A DNA stretch of 64,000 bases from Candidatus Vondammii sp. HM_W22 (GCF_022530855.2 NZ_CP099567.1:496001-560000), one strand, 5' to 3'. Positions 39,842 through 52,012 are shown, numbered from the stretch's first letter. Numbers and translations: made by a program. Notes: generated by a model from the letters alone, not told the origin.

Positions 39842-41550
39842 ATGAATTTTAAACAAATTTTATGCTGTCTACTACCCTTTGTTTTCGCTCCCACTCATTA
39901 TGCCGTTGCTCAAACGGATATTGCGCTGCAACAGCAACAACAGCGCCAGGACGATCAGCGTCGCCGTATTGAGCGACAGCAACAACAGCATCAATCTATA
40001 GATACCGTCCCTCTGCCTGATGTAATTCCGTCATTGGGTGGGCCTTGTTTTGATATCACGGCCATTGAATTTGATGGTGCGGATCATCTTCCTTCCATGT
40101 CAAAACAAAAACTTGTTGCGCCTTTTCTCAATCAATGCATTGACCTCGATAAAATTAATCAATTGCTCAGGGTCGTTAGTGAGTGGTATCTCGACCGGGG
40201 TTATGTCACCAGTCGTGCCTGCCTATGTGACCGCACAGGATTTGACGACAGGGCGCTTATTGATCACCGTCATCGAAGGCGTTATTGAGACTATTCAATT
40301 GGATGATTCTAGATAGCCGAATCAATACCAATACAGCCTTTCCTCAGGCGAACGGTAAATTACTCAATCTGCGGGATATCGAACAAGGCCTGGAACAAAT
40401 CAATCGATTGCAGTCGAACCAGGCCACGATGGATATATTGCCCGGAAAAACACCGGGAGCCTCTCTTGTACAGATTAAATCGCAAACAGTCCGTCCCTGG
40501 CTTATATCACTATCCCGTGATAATAGCGGCCAGGCAACGACAGGTGAGCTGATGAATGGCCTGTTAATAGGGATTGACAATCCACTTGGGTTAAATGATT
40601 ACAGCTATCTGAATATCCAGAAAGGCAATGTTTCCCGCAGTACCGGTAAAGCCAGTAACAGTGTCTTCTGGCATTGGGATATGCCCCTGGGTTATTGGAG
40701 TATGGGCCTGGATATCAGTTATTTTGATTATCTTTCCACCGTTCAAAGCAACGTCCAACAGTTTGAAACCTCTGGTACAAGTTTAAGCCAAAGCCTATTT
40801 TTATCCCGTGTTTTGTATCGTGATCAAGACAGCAAATTGAAATGGCGTACCCGTCTTCAGCGAAAACAAAACAAGAATTATATCGAAGATGCGTTGCTGG
40901 ATAGCAGTCGGGTACTGGGTATTGGAAATATTGGCATTGAATATAAAAAATATTTACCGGATCAAAGCCAATGGAAATTTGACCTGGACTATTATCGTGG
41001 TTTGAATCTATTTGGTGCGCCAAAAGATGAAGAGCAGGCTGCAGGTAGTGCCAAGGCACAATTCGATAAATACAGTGCACGCATAGACTACCAAAAGACA
41101 GGCGATTTTAAGGTGACTGGAAATACACCCTTGACATTGAAATTTCATAGTATCTTACATGCCCAATACAGCAGTGATCGTCTGTTTGGTTCTGAGCAAA
41201 TCAGTATCGGGAGTTTGTATACAGTACGGGGTTATAAGGGGAGCAGCATTTCGGCCTCCAGCGGGGCCTATTGGCGCAACAGCCTGAGCCTGCAATGGAG
41301 GCCTCGATGGGGAGGCAGCCTGCTGCAAAGTATTCAGCCTTTTGTCGCCTTTGATGCAGGTATGATTCGGGACCGTGGAAAACTATACAGCCAAGACACC
41401 TTTGCACATCTGATGGGATGGGCCGCAGGGGCCCAACTGTCTGGCAAACATTACAGTATCAATATTGCCTACGCACGGCCCCACAATCCACCAGACTGGT
41501 TGCCTGTCGCTTCGGAGCAATGGCATTTCAATCTAAACATCAATTACTAA
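39842..41550 (+). pseudogene. Two-partner secretion outer-membrane transporter TpsB (FhaC/ShlB/CdiB-like), two frameshifts
   Basis: The gene would encode about 568 residues: a signal peptide (MNFKQILCCLLPFVFAPTHY), a Gln-rich helix, POTRA domains (CFDITAIEFDGADHLP; VSEWYLDRGYVTS), and a 16-strand barrel with the VRGYKGSSIS motif and a terminal aromatic residue. A one-base loss near 40215 and a one-base gain near 40307 (after QLDDS) move the reading through all three frames. The barrel part (from 40312) is open and well conserved. Its partner TpsA follows after 33 bp. Confidence 0.87.
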
Positions 41551-41583
41551 GAATCCATCCAGGTTATTCATGGAAAAAGCATC

Positions 41584-42831
41584 ATGCAGGTTGAGGTGAA
41601 AATGAAAGCATTGAAATCACCGGTTACGCGTAACAATTATACCGGAAACGAGCCGACACAAAGTGAGATGGATACACGTCTTAGTACAAAACTGATGGCC
41701 TGTCTGTTGTCCTTTTTGTTAATCTATCAGCCGATGCTAGTATCAGCGCAAGTTATTATCGCTGATAAACAGAGCCAGAAAAATCATTCCGCGAACGGTG
41801 TGCCCATTATCAATATCGCCACACCCTCATCAAAAGGTGTTTCGCACAATAAATTCCAACGATTTGATGTTGATCAGAAAGGGCTGATTTTAAACAATGC
41901 GGGAAATATCACCAATACTCAGCTGGCCGGTTATATTGATGCCAATCCCAATCTGCAAAATGGTTCGTCTGCCAATCTGATCATTAACGAGGTTCTCGGA
42001 CCTGATCGTTCAATGCTTAACGGCTATACCGAAGTTGCGGGTCAGGCAGCAGGTATCGTGGTAGCGAATCCTAATGGTATCAGTTGTAACGGGTGTGGTT
42101 TTATCAATACGCCACGGGTTAGCTTGGCAACCGGTAAACCCACCATTCAAAATGGCGAATTGACAGGCTTAACTGTTAACGGTGGCGATATCATCACTGA
42201 GGGAGAAGGCCTTAACGCCGGTAATATCAGCCAGTTCGACATTATCACCCGCGCGGTAAAAGTGAACGCCGATCTCCACGCCCGGGACCTCAATCTGATC
42301 CTTGGTAGCAACCAAGTAAATTACGCTAGCCTGGAAGCGACTGCCATCCACCCAGACTCCGATGTGGAATTTGCCCTGGACTCCTCGGTTCTGGGTGGAA
42401 TGTATACCAATGCGATTCGGCTTGTGGGTACCGAAGCGGGTGTCGGAGTGCAAATGCTGGGCAATGTCGCAACCAACGCGGGAGAGTTGCACCTCAGTAC
42501 CGATGGCAAAATCAGTATCAACAAAGTACAGAGTGCGGGTCCCATAACACTGCACTCAGTTTCCAGTAGCATCGAATTGAACCAGGATGTCCGCAGCAAT
42601 AAAACGATTGATTTACAAGCCAAAGAGACCATCACCAACAAAGGGTTAACCACTGCTGCCGACAATATCACTCTGCGGGCCAATACACTCAATCAACAAG
42701 GCAGCGCCTCCGGGGTTACGGTTGAAGACGGCGAATATAAAGTCAGCCGTGATGGCAGTCTCGACCTGGTGCTCACGGGAAAATTAATTAATAGCGGTCG
42801 TATCCTAAGCGGTGGTAATATAGACATTTAA
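41584..42831 (+). pseudogene. TpsA/CdiA-like haemagglutinin, segment 1: signal and TPS domain
   Basis: The first 415 codons of a giant exported adhesin/toxin carrier. After an extended signal region (LLSFLLIYQPMLVSAQ near residue 40) comes the TPS secretion domain recognised by TpsB, with GVPIINIATPSSKGVSHNKF, NLIINEVLGPDRS, VANPNGISCNGCGF and NTPRVSLATGKP. Filamentous repeats then begin. TAA at 42829-42831 ends this piece, but the same frame resumes directly afterwards. Confidence 0.88.
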
Positions 42832-45009
42832 GCCAAACATACCGACAACCAGGATACAGCCGAAATAAACAGTGCCAAAAGCCTCATCCTGACGGGTGAG
42901 ACAATCAACAACAAAAGCAATATCACCAGCACAGGCAATTTAGCGATGACTGCTAAAAGTCTGGATAACAGTGCCGGTACTTTACGCACTGGCCAGGGTG
43001 ATATCAGCCTGACCCTGATCGACAGCCTGACCAATACCGATGGAACCGTGGAAGCGGGCAACAAGCTGACGATCACTGCCGGTAGTTTAACCAACAGCAG
43101 CGGTATCCTGGCCAGCATCGACAGTGGTGATGCCAGTATTACCACCACAGGGATTCTGAACAATAATGATGGAAAGATACAGGCCAATGCTGACAACCTG
43201 ACCTTGAAAGGCCATCAGTTGCTGAATAAACAAGGCATAATCCTTCATGCGGGTCACGGTGTTTTCAAGCTTACAACAACAGGTGGAGAGCCAACCGGTA
43301 TAGATAACCAAAAAGGCAAGATAGGCAGTAACCAAGCCTTAGAGATCATCGTGGGACCAGAGGACGAGCGCAGGAATATTGAAAACACATCCGGTGACAT
43401 CAGCGGCACCAGCATCAACATAAATGCTGATGACCTGACTAGCAATGGAGGCAGTATTGAAGGTGACAAGGTCGATATCAACCTCTCTGGCAATCTCCTG
43501 AATGGTAACAACCCAGAACAAAAAACCGGCTTGATCAGTGCTTTGTCCACAGCAGTTGATGCACTAAAACTTACTGTCGAAGGCTGGTTTGACAATGATG
43601 CCGGCACCACCCAGACCAATGCCGAGACGAGCACTATTACCGCAGGCAGCTTGAGCAATAGCGGAAAAATCATTCATACCGGCAATGGGACTCTGACACT
43701 GAAAATCACTGATGGTGCGACTGACAACACCAGGGGTGAAATCACCAGTAACGGGCATCTGGCGATGGCCGGAAAAAGCTTAGATAACACTGATGCAATC
43801 ATACGCACCAATCAGGGAGATCTTAACCTGACACTAACGGATAGTCTGATCAATACAGACGGACTCATAGAAGCTGAAAATAACCTGACAATCATAGCCG
43901 GCAGCTTAACCAACAGTGGCGGTACCTTGACCAGTATCGGCAGTGGCAATGCGAGCATCACCACCACTGGAATTCTGAACAATGACAGCGGCACCATTGA
44001 ATCAAATGCTGACAATTTGAGCTTGACTGGAAGTGACCTCACTAATGATAAAGGTAAAATTGTTCATAGAGGGCATGGCCATCTGACCGTCAAAGCGGCT
44101 GAGATAAGTAATCGGGGCGGGAGCATTGGTTCACTCGGGCATTTTATTGCCAGAGAGTTCGGCACGCTTGACAACTCTCTATGGGATGGAGTCATGGCTG
44201 AAATCCAGGCTGATCATATAGAGCTGGATGGCACCACCATCGACAATACCGGCGGTCGCCTCTACGCCACAGGCGGCAATAGCATCGATCTAACCGCCGA
44301 CTCGCTGATTAATGATAAAGGTACGGTAAACAGCGAGGGAAATCTTGACCTGACACTGCAACAACTGAGCAACAACAGGGGATCGTTTCAATCAGACAGC
44401 ATATTGACGTTGGATCTACCGGCGTTCAATTTTAGTGATGGAAGTTTCAACGCTGCAACAAGCCTGATAATCAGTACCTCTGGTGATGTCACTAATGGTG
44501 TAGGCAATCGGTTACTTACGGATGGTAATTTAATCGTCGATACGGATGGGAGTATCATCAATGAAGGTGAAATATCCAGCCTGCTGAATTTAACACTGAC
44601 AGGAACAAGCTTAAGCAATGAGGGTTCTGGAATTATCAGTTCGGGTAATGATCTGACGCTGGATTTCGACAGGACAATAACCAACAGAAACAGGCTCAGT
44701 GCTGCGAAAGATATAACGCTCGATGCAGAGAATCTGGATAATTACGGTACGGTTTCCGCCGGGGAAGATCTGAACATCACCCTCACCAACAATCTGAATA
44801 ACAATAACACGCTGTTTGCCGGTAACGATGCAAAACTGTATGTCAGCAACACACTATATAATTTTGAAGGTGCGGATATTTTCGCATTGAACGACATCAT
44901 CATTGCAGCAAATAGTAACAACAATGCAAACAAGAATATTACAAACGAATCTGCCACTATTGAAGCCTATGGCGGTGATATCAAAACTTTATACGGAAGA
45001 ACTTATTAA
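42832..45009 (+). pseudogene. TpsA/CdiA-like haemagglutinin, segment 2: beta-helix repeats
   Basis: Same frame as segment 1. About 725 codons of filamentous haemagglutinin repeats with recurring units such as AGSLTNSGG, ITTTGILNN and ADNLTLKG, which fold as a right-handed beta-helix. Repeats around 42960-43240 and 43760-44040 are closely similar at the DNA level. A frameshift near 44990 ends the piece. Confidence 0.85.
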
Positions 45010-45795
45010 CCGGAAAGCCAGATTTGAGGTTTCAGATGGAAAAAGAGTATCCGGTGTCATTACCTACGCCTGTGGAAAATGCCGTAATAATATCGCTGCC
45101 GATTACATCGTGGACGATGTCTTTGAGTCAGCTGTAACCGCTGATTCGCCTGCAGCCAAAATAGTATAGCGGGCAATGATTATTTTCTGACAGGGGGCAG
45201 TTTACTTAACCAGCACAGCTTAATCGCCGCAGATCGTAATATTGATATATCAATCAGCAAGAGCCTGGAAAATATCAGTAGTACGAACTATAAAATAACA
45301 AAAACCAGAACCTATCGTGCTGGTGCAACTGGCAAAGTCAAGCTTAGTGCTCATAACGATGCGGTGTCCTCAAGCGAACACTATAATGATCGCAACTCAC
45401 CAGTAACGACACAGACCTTATCTGGAGGTAAATGGCGACCCTACACGGTGGTTACCAGCAATACTAATCCCAATTACGATCCAAATAATCTTTTGGCGGT
45501 GCCAAGCCAAATTCTTGGTTATAAATATGTGGGTGTAACAGAGGTAAAAACTGATACCGGGCAAGCCAGCTCGGCAACGATTCAGGCAGGCGGAAGCGCC
45601 ACCGTTATCGTTGCCGGCAAGGTCAACAACACGGATGTAAAGGAAAGCGCCAGCAAACCAACCCATACTTCACGTACAGCAGAGACCGCTGCAAATGGGA
45701 AAGAGCTGCAAACAGTTGCTCCAGGCCATATAGGCGCTGTGCCTGATAGCATTGAAACTATTAACGCCCTGAATGGTGCCCCGACAAAGTCATAG
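45010..45795 (+). pseudogene. TpsA/CdiA-like haemagglutinin, segment 3
   Basis: Coding continues in a second frame to about 45168 (NRKARFEVSDGKRVSGVITY, ADYIVDDVFESAVTADSPAA, as in CdiA/FhaB after the first repeat block). After another one-base shift it runs in the original frame to 45795 (GSLLNQHSLIAADRNIDISI, WRPYTVVTSNTNPNYDPNNL). A further shift near 45785 leads into segment 4. Confidence 0.8.
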
Positions 45796-48700
45796 ATACT
45801 GTAACCACCGCTGATGGAAAATCTGCCTACACCGATAATGTTCAATTACCAAAATCCGAAGGCTTGTTTGTGGTCAACAACCAACCAGGCCATCCCTATC
45901 TGGTAGAGACCAATCCGGAATTCACAAAGTACACAAACTTCATCAGCTCTGACTATTTCCTTGACAAAGTAGGGCTGAAGCCTGAACAGACAGCCAAACG
46001 TCTGGGGGATGGTTTCTATGAAAATCGATTGATCCGGGATGCCATTTTTGAAGCAACCGGCAGACGTTATCTGGCCGGCCAGACCAATGATCAGGAACAA
46101 TTCCGCTTCCTGATGGATAACGCCATAGCATCACAACAAGAACTTGGCTTAAGTGCCGGAATTACACTGAGTCCTGAGCAAGTGGCACGTCTGACACACG
46201 ACATAGTCTGGATGGTTGAGCAGGAAGTGCAAGGGCAAAAAGTATTAGTGCCGGTATATTATGCCGCTGCTCTCAAAGCGGATGATATCAGCCCTGGCGG
46301 ATCGCTGCTGATAGCGTCAGAACTATCGATTTCCGCTGACGAGATGACCAACACAGGAAGCATTGAAGCTGAAAATGACCTGAACATACGCAGTGCCGGC
46401 GATTTGCTCAATCGGGGTGGTTTGAGGGGTAAAAATCTGAGCATTGTGGCTGAAAATACTATCCGTAATACCGGTGGACATATCATCAGCAGTGGTGACG
46501 TGCTACTGGTTGCCAGAACAGGCAATATAGAACTGGAACGACAAGTTAAACAAATCACCTATCAGCGGAATAGCGACAGTATCGTCACTCTAATAGGCAA
46601 TGCATCCAAGCTTAAGGCTGATGGCAAGATAACACTGCAAGCAGAAAAAGAGATACGCATATCAGCCAGCGATATCGAAGCCGGTGATGACCTGATTGCT
46701 ACTGCGGGTTGTGATATCCGCATTGAAACTGTAGAAAACAAGTGGCATCGGCACCTGGAAAGTAAGCACTTTCAGGATATCGACACAGTGATAACGCACA
46801 AAAAATCCAGTCTCACTGCCGGTGGTGACGTCACTCTTAACGCGGGGCAGGATATTGCAGTTATTGGTAGCGATATCGCAGCCGAAGGTGATGTTGCGTT
46901 ATCGGCCGAAGGTGATACCACCATTGAGTCAGTGGAGGATTCGGAATACCACTACCAGTACACTAAAAAGAACTTTGGGCGCAGTAAAACCACCATTCTG
47001 GAACAGTCACGGGTCAGAAACGTTGCTTCCACTCTACAAGCCGGCGGTGACGTACTTGTCAACGTTGATAAAACCGATGCCGGTCTGGTCCTCAATACAG
47101 CAAAAAACGTTAGTATCATCGGTAGTAACATCAAGGCCCGGCAGGATATTCTGGTTTATGCGGGAGACCGCCTGGAAGCGGCCTCCGGTACGGATTTCGA
47201 CGACTACCACTACGAATTAACAAAAAAAGGGCTAGGTGGCCTGACGGGCAGCAGCCACAAACAGACCCGCAGTCAACAGCGCCGGCAAAGCGCCAAAATC
47301 GCCAGTGGAGACGACATCAATCTGACGGCGGGTAACCACATCGTCCTGATTGCCCCTAATCTCTCGGCAAAAAACGACATCGCCATCAATGCCCAGGCAG
47401 GCAACGTCTACCTTGGCACCGCCAAAGATACTGACTACGCCGACGAAGAATACGACAGAACCGGTGCCTTCAGCTGGGAAACCGGTAGCGAAGGCCATTT
47501 AGACGAAACCGTGCGTCATACCGAAATGACTGCCGGGGGTGATATCCGCATCGATGCAGGCAATGGGGTCATAGTCGAGTACAAACAACAAGATAGTCTG
47601 GCAGAGTCTATTTCCAACTTAAGCCAACTGCCCGAACTGGCCTGGATGGGAGAACTTCAGCAGCGAGAGGATATCAACTGGCAAGCGATAGAAGAGGCGC
47701 ATGATGCCTGGCAGCAACATGAGTCAGGGATGGGTGGCCCCGGGTTCATGCTGATAGCCATCGCCATCGCCACCGGCGGAGCGGGCGCTGGACTATTAGG
47801 TCTGAGTCAAGGCGCTGCTGCCGGCACCCTGACAGCGGTGGAGGCCGCACAAATTGCCGTTGTGGATGCCTTGATCAACAAAGCGGCCGTCAGCCTGATT
47901 ATCAACCGTGGTGATATCGGTGCGGTGTTTAAAGACCTTACTTCCAAAGAAGGTCTGTTGTCACTGGCGACAGCGGGTATTACGGCGGGGATGACCAATA
48001 GTCTGTATGGCCAGCTTGGTATCCCGCAAACGGCGAAACTCTCAACACTTACCACCGAACAGCTCGTCAAGCGAAGCCTGGTTGATGCGGCGGTTAAAAC
48101 CGGTGTGAATGCAGCGGTATATGGAAAAAGCAGTTTCAAGGAAAACCTGCAATATTCAGCTGTGAATGCAATTGGAGCAAAACTGGCCAGAGAGATAGGA
48201 GGAGCAAGAGATTCAGGCGGTATCAACTATGCCGTTCATAAGATTGCGCATGCTGTATTGGGATGTGCCGTCGGGGCGGGTACCGGAGGGGAGTGTGCCG
48301 GCGGGGCGATTGGTGCTGTTGCCGGAGAAATAGCCGGAGAAGCGTATTTAAGTAGTTGGCTTGAAGACAAACTCAACGATCCACGTACCGCAACCCTTTC
48401 CCCGGAAGCATTGCAGTTAGAAATACATAATTTGCAAAGTCGTGGTGTGGATATTGCCAGACTAGCTGGAGGGTTGGCGGCATTTGCCGCCGGAGAAGAC
48501 CTGAATAGTGCGGTTGACGCCGCAGGAAATGCGGTTGAAAACAACGTATTATGCGGCGGCTTGTGTTTGGGTGCACTTGCCTTGCTTGCGGGAGCAATCT
48601 ATAGCGCAGATCAAGGTGATGGTGACCTGCTTGCCGGTTTGGAAAAAATCGGTACCGGTGAGGATGATTTAGGCCGAGCGATTAATTCAGGGGTCACAAA

Positions 48701-49031
48701 GGCCGTTGAGCTATCCTATCAACAGTTTCCGGAAGCCACGATAGCGACATTAGACGTGTTGAGTGCAGTAGGAGAAGGTATTACTGCCACGGTAACCTGG
48801 CTGGATGATTCCACGGGTAATGAAGTGAGTGCCCAATGGCATAAGCTAGATGAGAAAACACGGAATCAAATAGTTGGAGGGGGTAAGATACTCGCGTTGG
48901 TTATTCCGGAGGTTAGTGTTGCGAAACTAGTGCAGCTTAAGCGGCTTGCTGGTAAAACACGTGGTAAAGGGACTGGAAAAAATGTAGAGGCGCCGGGGGG
49001 GGGATGTCCCCAAGAAGGGATTGCCGGATAA
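45796..49031 (+). pseudogene. TpsA/CdiA-like haemagglutinin, segment 4: second repeat block and pretoxin region
   Basis: A long open frame of more than 1,050 codons. It starts with a conserved segment (VNNQPGHPYLVETNPEFTKY; SSDYFLDKVGLKPEQTAKRL) and has a second haemagglutinin repeat block (SAGDLLNRGG, ASDIEAGDDL). A DUF637-like region and a pretoxin VENN motif follow at 48533-48544, which in CdiA proteins precedes the toxin tip. About 150 more residues with hydrophobic stretches lead to nine consecutive G at 48995-49003, where the frame diverges from the tip and stops at 49031. Confidence 0.85.
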
Positions 49032-49377
49032 CGGGATTGATTATTCAAAGATTTCTACGGCAAAACCGCATCAGGCAACAGCGCCGCGTGATCTTAATGA
49101 GCAGACGCTTTGGAATCGGGTATTAGATAAGCCCTCTGCTGGAAAGGACACCAAATTAGCAGGCGATGATCGCTTTCCTCGTAATGAAGGATGGAGAAAA
49201 ATGGAAGCTACTCATACTCTACCCGATGGGAAAAAAATCATAATTCACTATCAATACAATGGTAATACAGGTAAGGCGTACGATATGAAATTCACTACCC
49301 TTCAACGTATTCCGCCGGAATTGCAACCAGGGCCTTCGTTGGTGACTGATAATGTTGGTGTTAGAAAAGGGGTATGA
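49004..49377 (+). pseudogene. Candidate CDI-type toxin tip, out of frame with its carrier
   Basis: A frame starting right after the G9 run (DVPKKGLPDNGIDYSKIS) encodes about 123 residues ending in TGA at 49375-49377. Removing one G would fuse it to the VENN-bearing carrier. It contains EGWRKMEATHTLPDGKKII and HYQYNGNTGKAYDMKFT, rich in charged and aromatic residues. I do not recognise the toxin family. The following acidic gene overlaps its end, as immunity genes often do. Confidence 0.6.
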
Positions 49378-49669
49378 GACTCCTGTAGAAGTTTATGGTA
49401 TTTATTGGATTGATGGAGAGAGAATCTATTGGGTCATCCCTTATGAAGGGCATGAAGGTTTTGTTACTTTAAGTGAAAAGGATTCTGAGGTTGTTGATCC
49501 AGAAATTAAGGATGTCTTTATTTTAAGAAAAAATGATGCAGATGAAGATTTATTTCTTCATTGGGCGGCAGATAAAGACAATCTTATTTATGATCTTGTT
49601 GACCACGATCCTGAAGCGATGAAAGAGTTTAAACGTAGGCTATCCAGCCTGAAAAATACCAGTGATTAA
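49352..49669 (+). CDS. Candidate CDI immunity protein
   Basis: This 105-residue acidic cytoplasmic protein overlaps the end of the toxin tip by 26 bp. Motifs GIYWIDGERIYWVIPYEGHE and LSEKDSEVVDPEIKDVFIL are not from a family I can name. Position directly after a CdiA-type tip, small size and high Asp/Glu content suggest a neutralising partner (CdiI). The exact start is uncertain; GTG at 49358 is an alternative. No lesion is visible. Confidence 0.55.
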   Translation: MLVLEKGYETPVEVYGIYWIDGERIYWVIPYEGHEGFVTLSEKDSEVVDPEIKDVFILRKNDADEDLFLHWAADKDNLIYDLVDHDPEAMKEFKRRLSSLKNTSD

Positions 49670-49684
49670 AGCAAACCAAGCCCG

Positions 49685-51195
49685 AATGCTACTTACTTAA
49701 GTTTTTTGAGGTGGCCATTTTTCCGAATATTCTCTCGCGGAATAGCCCTGGGTTTGGTAAGTAGCGGGAATTGCCTGGGTCTTCGTTTTATAGCTCGCGG
49801 CTCCATACGTCCCGGTTATTTTCCAACCTGCTGCTGTGCAATGAGGATAAAAAGGCCCTCAATTTTATCAATGTCGTAACGACCGCTTTTTTGCCACACA
49901 ATCCATAGCTGCAAAGCATGCTTGAAGCTAAGTTGTCGAGGAATGATGTCAGACAGTAATGCCGCCTGAGCCATCAGTAAACGGATCAAGTTGTAAGCCA
50001 AAAGATAGACCCACAGCTCCTTTTTCGCCATTTCCGGTGTGCGACAACTTAATGTTTCCATTCCCAGAGTGGCCTTGATGTTGCGTATATCCAACTCTAC
50101 CTGCCAATGGTTCCGACAGAGTGCCTTCAGGGCGGCTTTGCTTGTACTTTTTGAGCAAAGTAGTGTTGTCACCAGGATCTTACCGCCAGGACGCAACTCC
50201 CGCACTTTCAATCTATCGGGGGTTTGATCATACTCTGCCTGACTCATCCAGGCGGGTTTGACTTTTGGCTTGTCTATTTCGATAAGATGATCTCGCGGGC
50301 CCAGACGCTCTCCCTGGCGAAAATCCGTGCTACGCCACCGTGAACCATATTGCTCGAAAACGCCATCCACTCCTTTGGCCTGAAGAGCACACAACAGAAA
50401 ATAGGTGGCATAAAAAGCATCCCCCAGAAAGATATAACCAGCGTCCAGGGTACCAGGCATGGTTCCAGGCAATGACTGCTCATCGCTTCCTTTTCCGCGA
50501 CAAGGTCCCAATGCTGCATCAAGTACAGCACCGCTGGCGAGGCAGACGATACCAACCACCCGGCAAAGAGGGAAACCCAATCCGGGTTGCTGGCTACGGG
50601 GTTGAGGATAGACAGCCTGGTTCTCTTCTGTATCGGGCAACGTAACGGTAGCTCCATCCACCAGTCTGACCGGTCGTCCCCGCCAGTGCCAGGAATCCGG
50701 GGTGTGCTCAGTCATCATACGCCCCGTGTAACGGGCTAGCGTAGAGACCATGTCCAATGGCAGCCGTTTCCGTGCGCGCTCCCGTATGCGTACTACAGAT
50801 TGGCAGCTCACCCATCAATCGCTTGACTGCAGCAGCATCAACTATGTTCTGGCAAGAACGATCAGCACTCATTGCTTGAGCCAGAAACATCGATAGCGTC
50901 TCTGTTGGCGGAAACAGCCTTTCCCGATGTTCCGGTAGCAACGATTCGACTTGATTGAGAAACTCTGGGCCGGTTAGCAGATTAAAGAAAGCATAGGAAT
51001 CACTGGCTGTAGCGTAGGTTGTGATACGTTTTTGTTGATGTATGCAGGCGCGTTGATTAGGATGCATTAAGGCTGCTTCCCTGGTTGATGGTTGATGGTT
51101 TTGTGATTAGCATCTTATCACCTGAACCAGCCTTTTTTTATTCGTTATATCAGCAGGTTATTGCTTAAGTAAGTAGCATTCGGTACTGACCCCTT
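49685..51195 (-). mobile_element. IS4-family element, near complete, transposase pseudogene
   Basis: Terminal sequences AATGCTACTTACTTAAG (49685) and its inverse ending at 51180, with similarity running to about 51195, bound the element. The transposase starts at 51067 (HPNQRACIHQQKR), shifts frame near 50800, and continues with WRGRPVRLVDGATVTLPDT (first catalytic Asp), CRNHWQVELDIRNIKATLG (YREK region) and LSCRTPEM. It stops at TAA 49816-49818 where the sister at 39470 has CAA. Two lesions make it dead. It separates the CDI locus from the Rhs locus. Confidence 0.88.
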
Positions 51196-51202
51196 TACCT
51201 CG

Positions 51203-51350
51203 TAGAAGAAGATCAGCAACTCACCGGGGCTTTTCAGCACGGTGCATCGCCAAAACAACTTGCCCACTCGCATGAACGCACGCCCCGTTCTATCAAAGCG
51301 CGGTTGGTGAAGTTGGGATTAATTGAAGAATGCTGGGAAGCGCGGTAGTT
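51203..51350 (+). pseudogene. 3' remnant of a gene with a C-terminal helix-turn-helix
   Basis: 49 codons read LVEEDQQLTGAFQHGASPKQ, then HERTPRSIKARLVKLGLIEE, ending in TAG. The pattern (acidic lead, helix, SIKARLVKLGLI) is like small DNA-binding tails at the end of helicase-type proteins. The body of the gene is gone, cut by the IS4 end. Confidence 0.5.
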
Positions 51351-51360
51351 ATTTGGATAA

Positions 51361-51720
51361 TTACTTGCTTATGCGTCGGCGTATTTCAAGCCCAACAGAC
51401 ACAAATACAGAAGCGAATAATACTCGCATAAAAATGGCCCCCGTATCAGCACCGTACTTTCGCTGGTAATCTTGCAATATCAATAATGAGATAGCGATAA
51501 CTCCAATCACGCACAATAAAAGCACTATCATCCCTATATGCTTGCTGGAATCAATAGCACTGCCTGGCACGAACGCAACAATTAAAGCACAGCTAATTGT
51601 AGTTATCCCATAAATAAATGTGGAGCCTGAAACATCCTCAAAAAACCAAACTAGACCAAGTACATTGATGAATGCAAAGACCAATAAAACTATTCTTGCA
51701 ATACTCATCCTAAGCAACAA
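51361..51720 (-). CDS. Small membrane protein, candidate immunity partner of the orphan Rhs tip
   Basis: This 119-residue protein has four hydrophobic segments (about 8-26, 36-50, 63-82, 95-110). No family is recognised. It starts 9 bp after the stop of the orphan Rhs tip at 51730 and is transcribed with it, the usual order for Rhs immunity genes. A membrane immunity protein would suit a membrane- or periplasm-acting toxin. Confidence 0.55.
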   Translation of the reverse strand: MLLRMSIARIVLLVFAFINVLGLVWFFEDVSGSTFIYGITTISCALIVAFVPGSAIDSSKHIGMIVLLLCVIGVIAISLLILQDYQRKYGADTGAIFMRVLFASVFVSVGLEIRRRISK

Positions 51721-51729
51721 CCGTTAGCA

Positions 51730-51895
51730 CTACTTGCAATCTTCATCTTTACAAGCCTCTTCCTGCGCTCTCTCAAATGCACCGCCTCCGAAAAACGAAA
51801 CTGCTCCATAGTATGCTGGTGAACCGCTCAACAAAAGAAAAGTAAAATCACATGCTGTCTTGTTAGCTCCGCATGTTGAGTCCCAAGGAGAAACG
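51730..51895 (-). pseudogene. Orphan Rhs-type C-terminal tip fragment
   Basis: The minus strand reads an uninterrupted tail, VSPWDSTCGANKTACDFTFL, then SGSPAYYGAVSFFGGGAFER, ending with CKDEDCK and TAG at 51730-51732. No start codon or Rhs core precedes it. This is typical of displaced tips kept downstream of an Rhs gene as recombination donors. The paired cysteines and Gly-rich hydrophobic centre are the visible features. Family unknown. Confidence 0.45.
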
Positions 51896-51962
51896 ATAAA
51901 TTATCCAAGTGATCGATACATTCATTAAAGCAGCGCAGAACTAAGCGATGTAAATAAACAAC

Positions 51963-51987
51963 AAAACCCTGCATTTGCAGGGTTTTT
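51963..51987 (-). terminator. Intrinsic terminator after the Rhs-immunity unit
   Basis: A perfect hairpin, AAACCCTGC / GCAGGGTTT with an ATTT loop, has T runs on both sides, so it can work in either direction. It lies 26 bp past the stop of the 52013-52381 gene and most likely ends the rhs transcript. Confidence 0.75.
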
Positions 51988-52012
51988 GGTAGGTTTTTTA
52001 CAACTAAATTAA

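Noticed and set aside
44742-44957. Minus-strand hydrophobic frames within tpsA
   Set aside because: Recurrent Val/Leu/Ser-rich antisense readings arise from the Asn/Asp/Thr repeats of the haemagglutinin and occur all along the gene.
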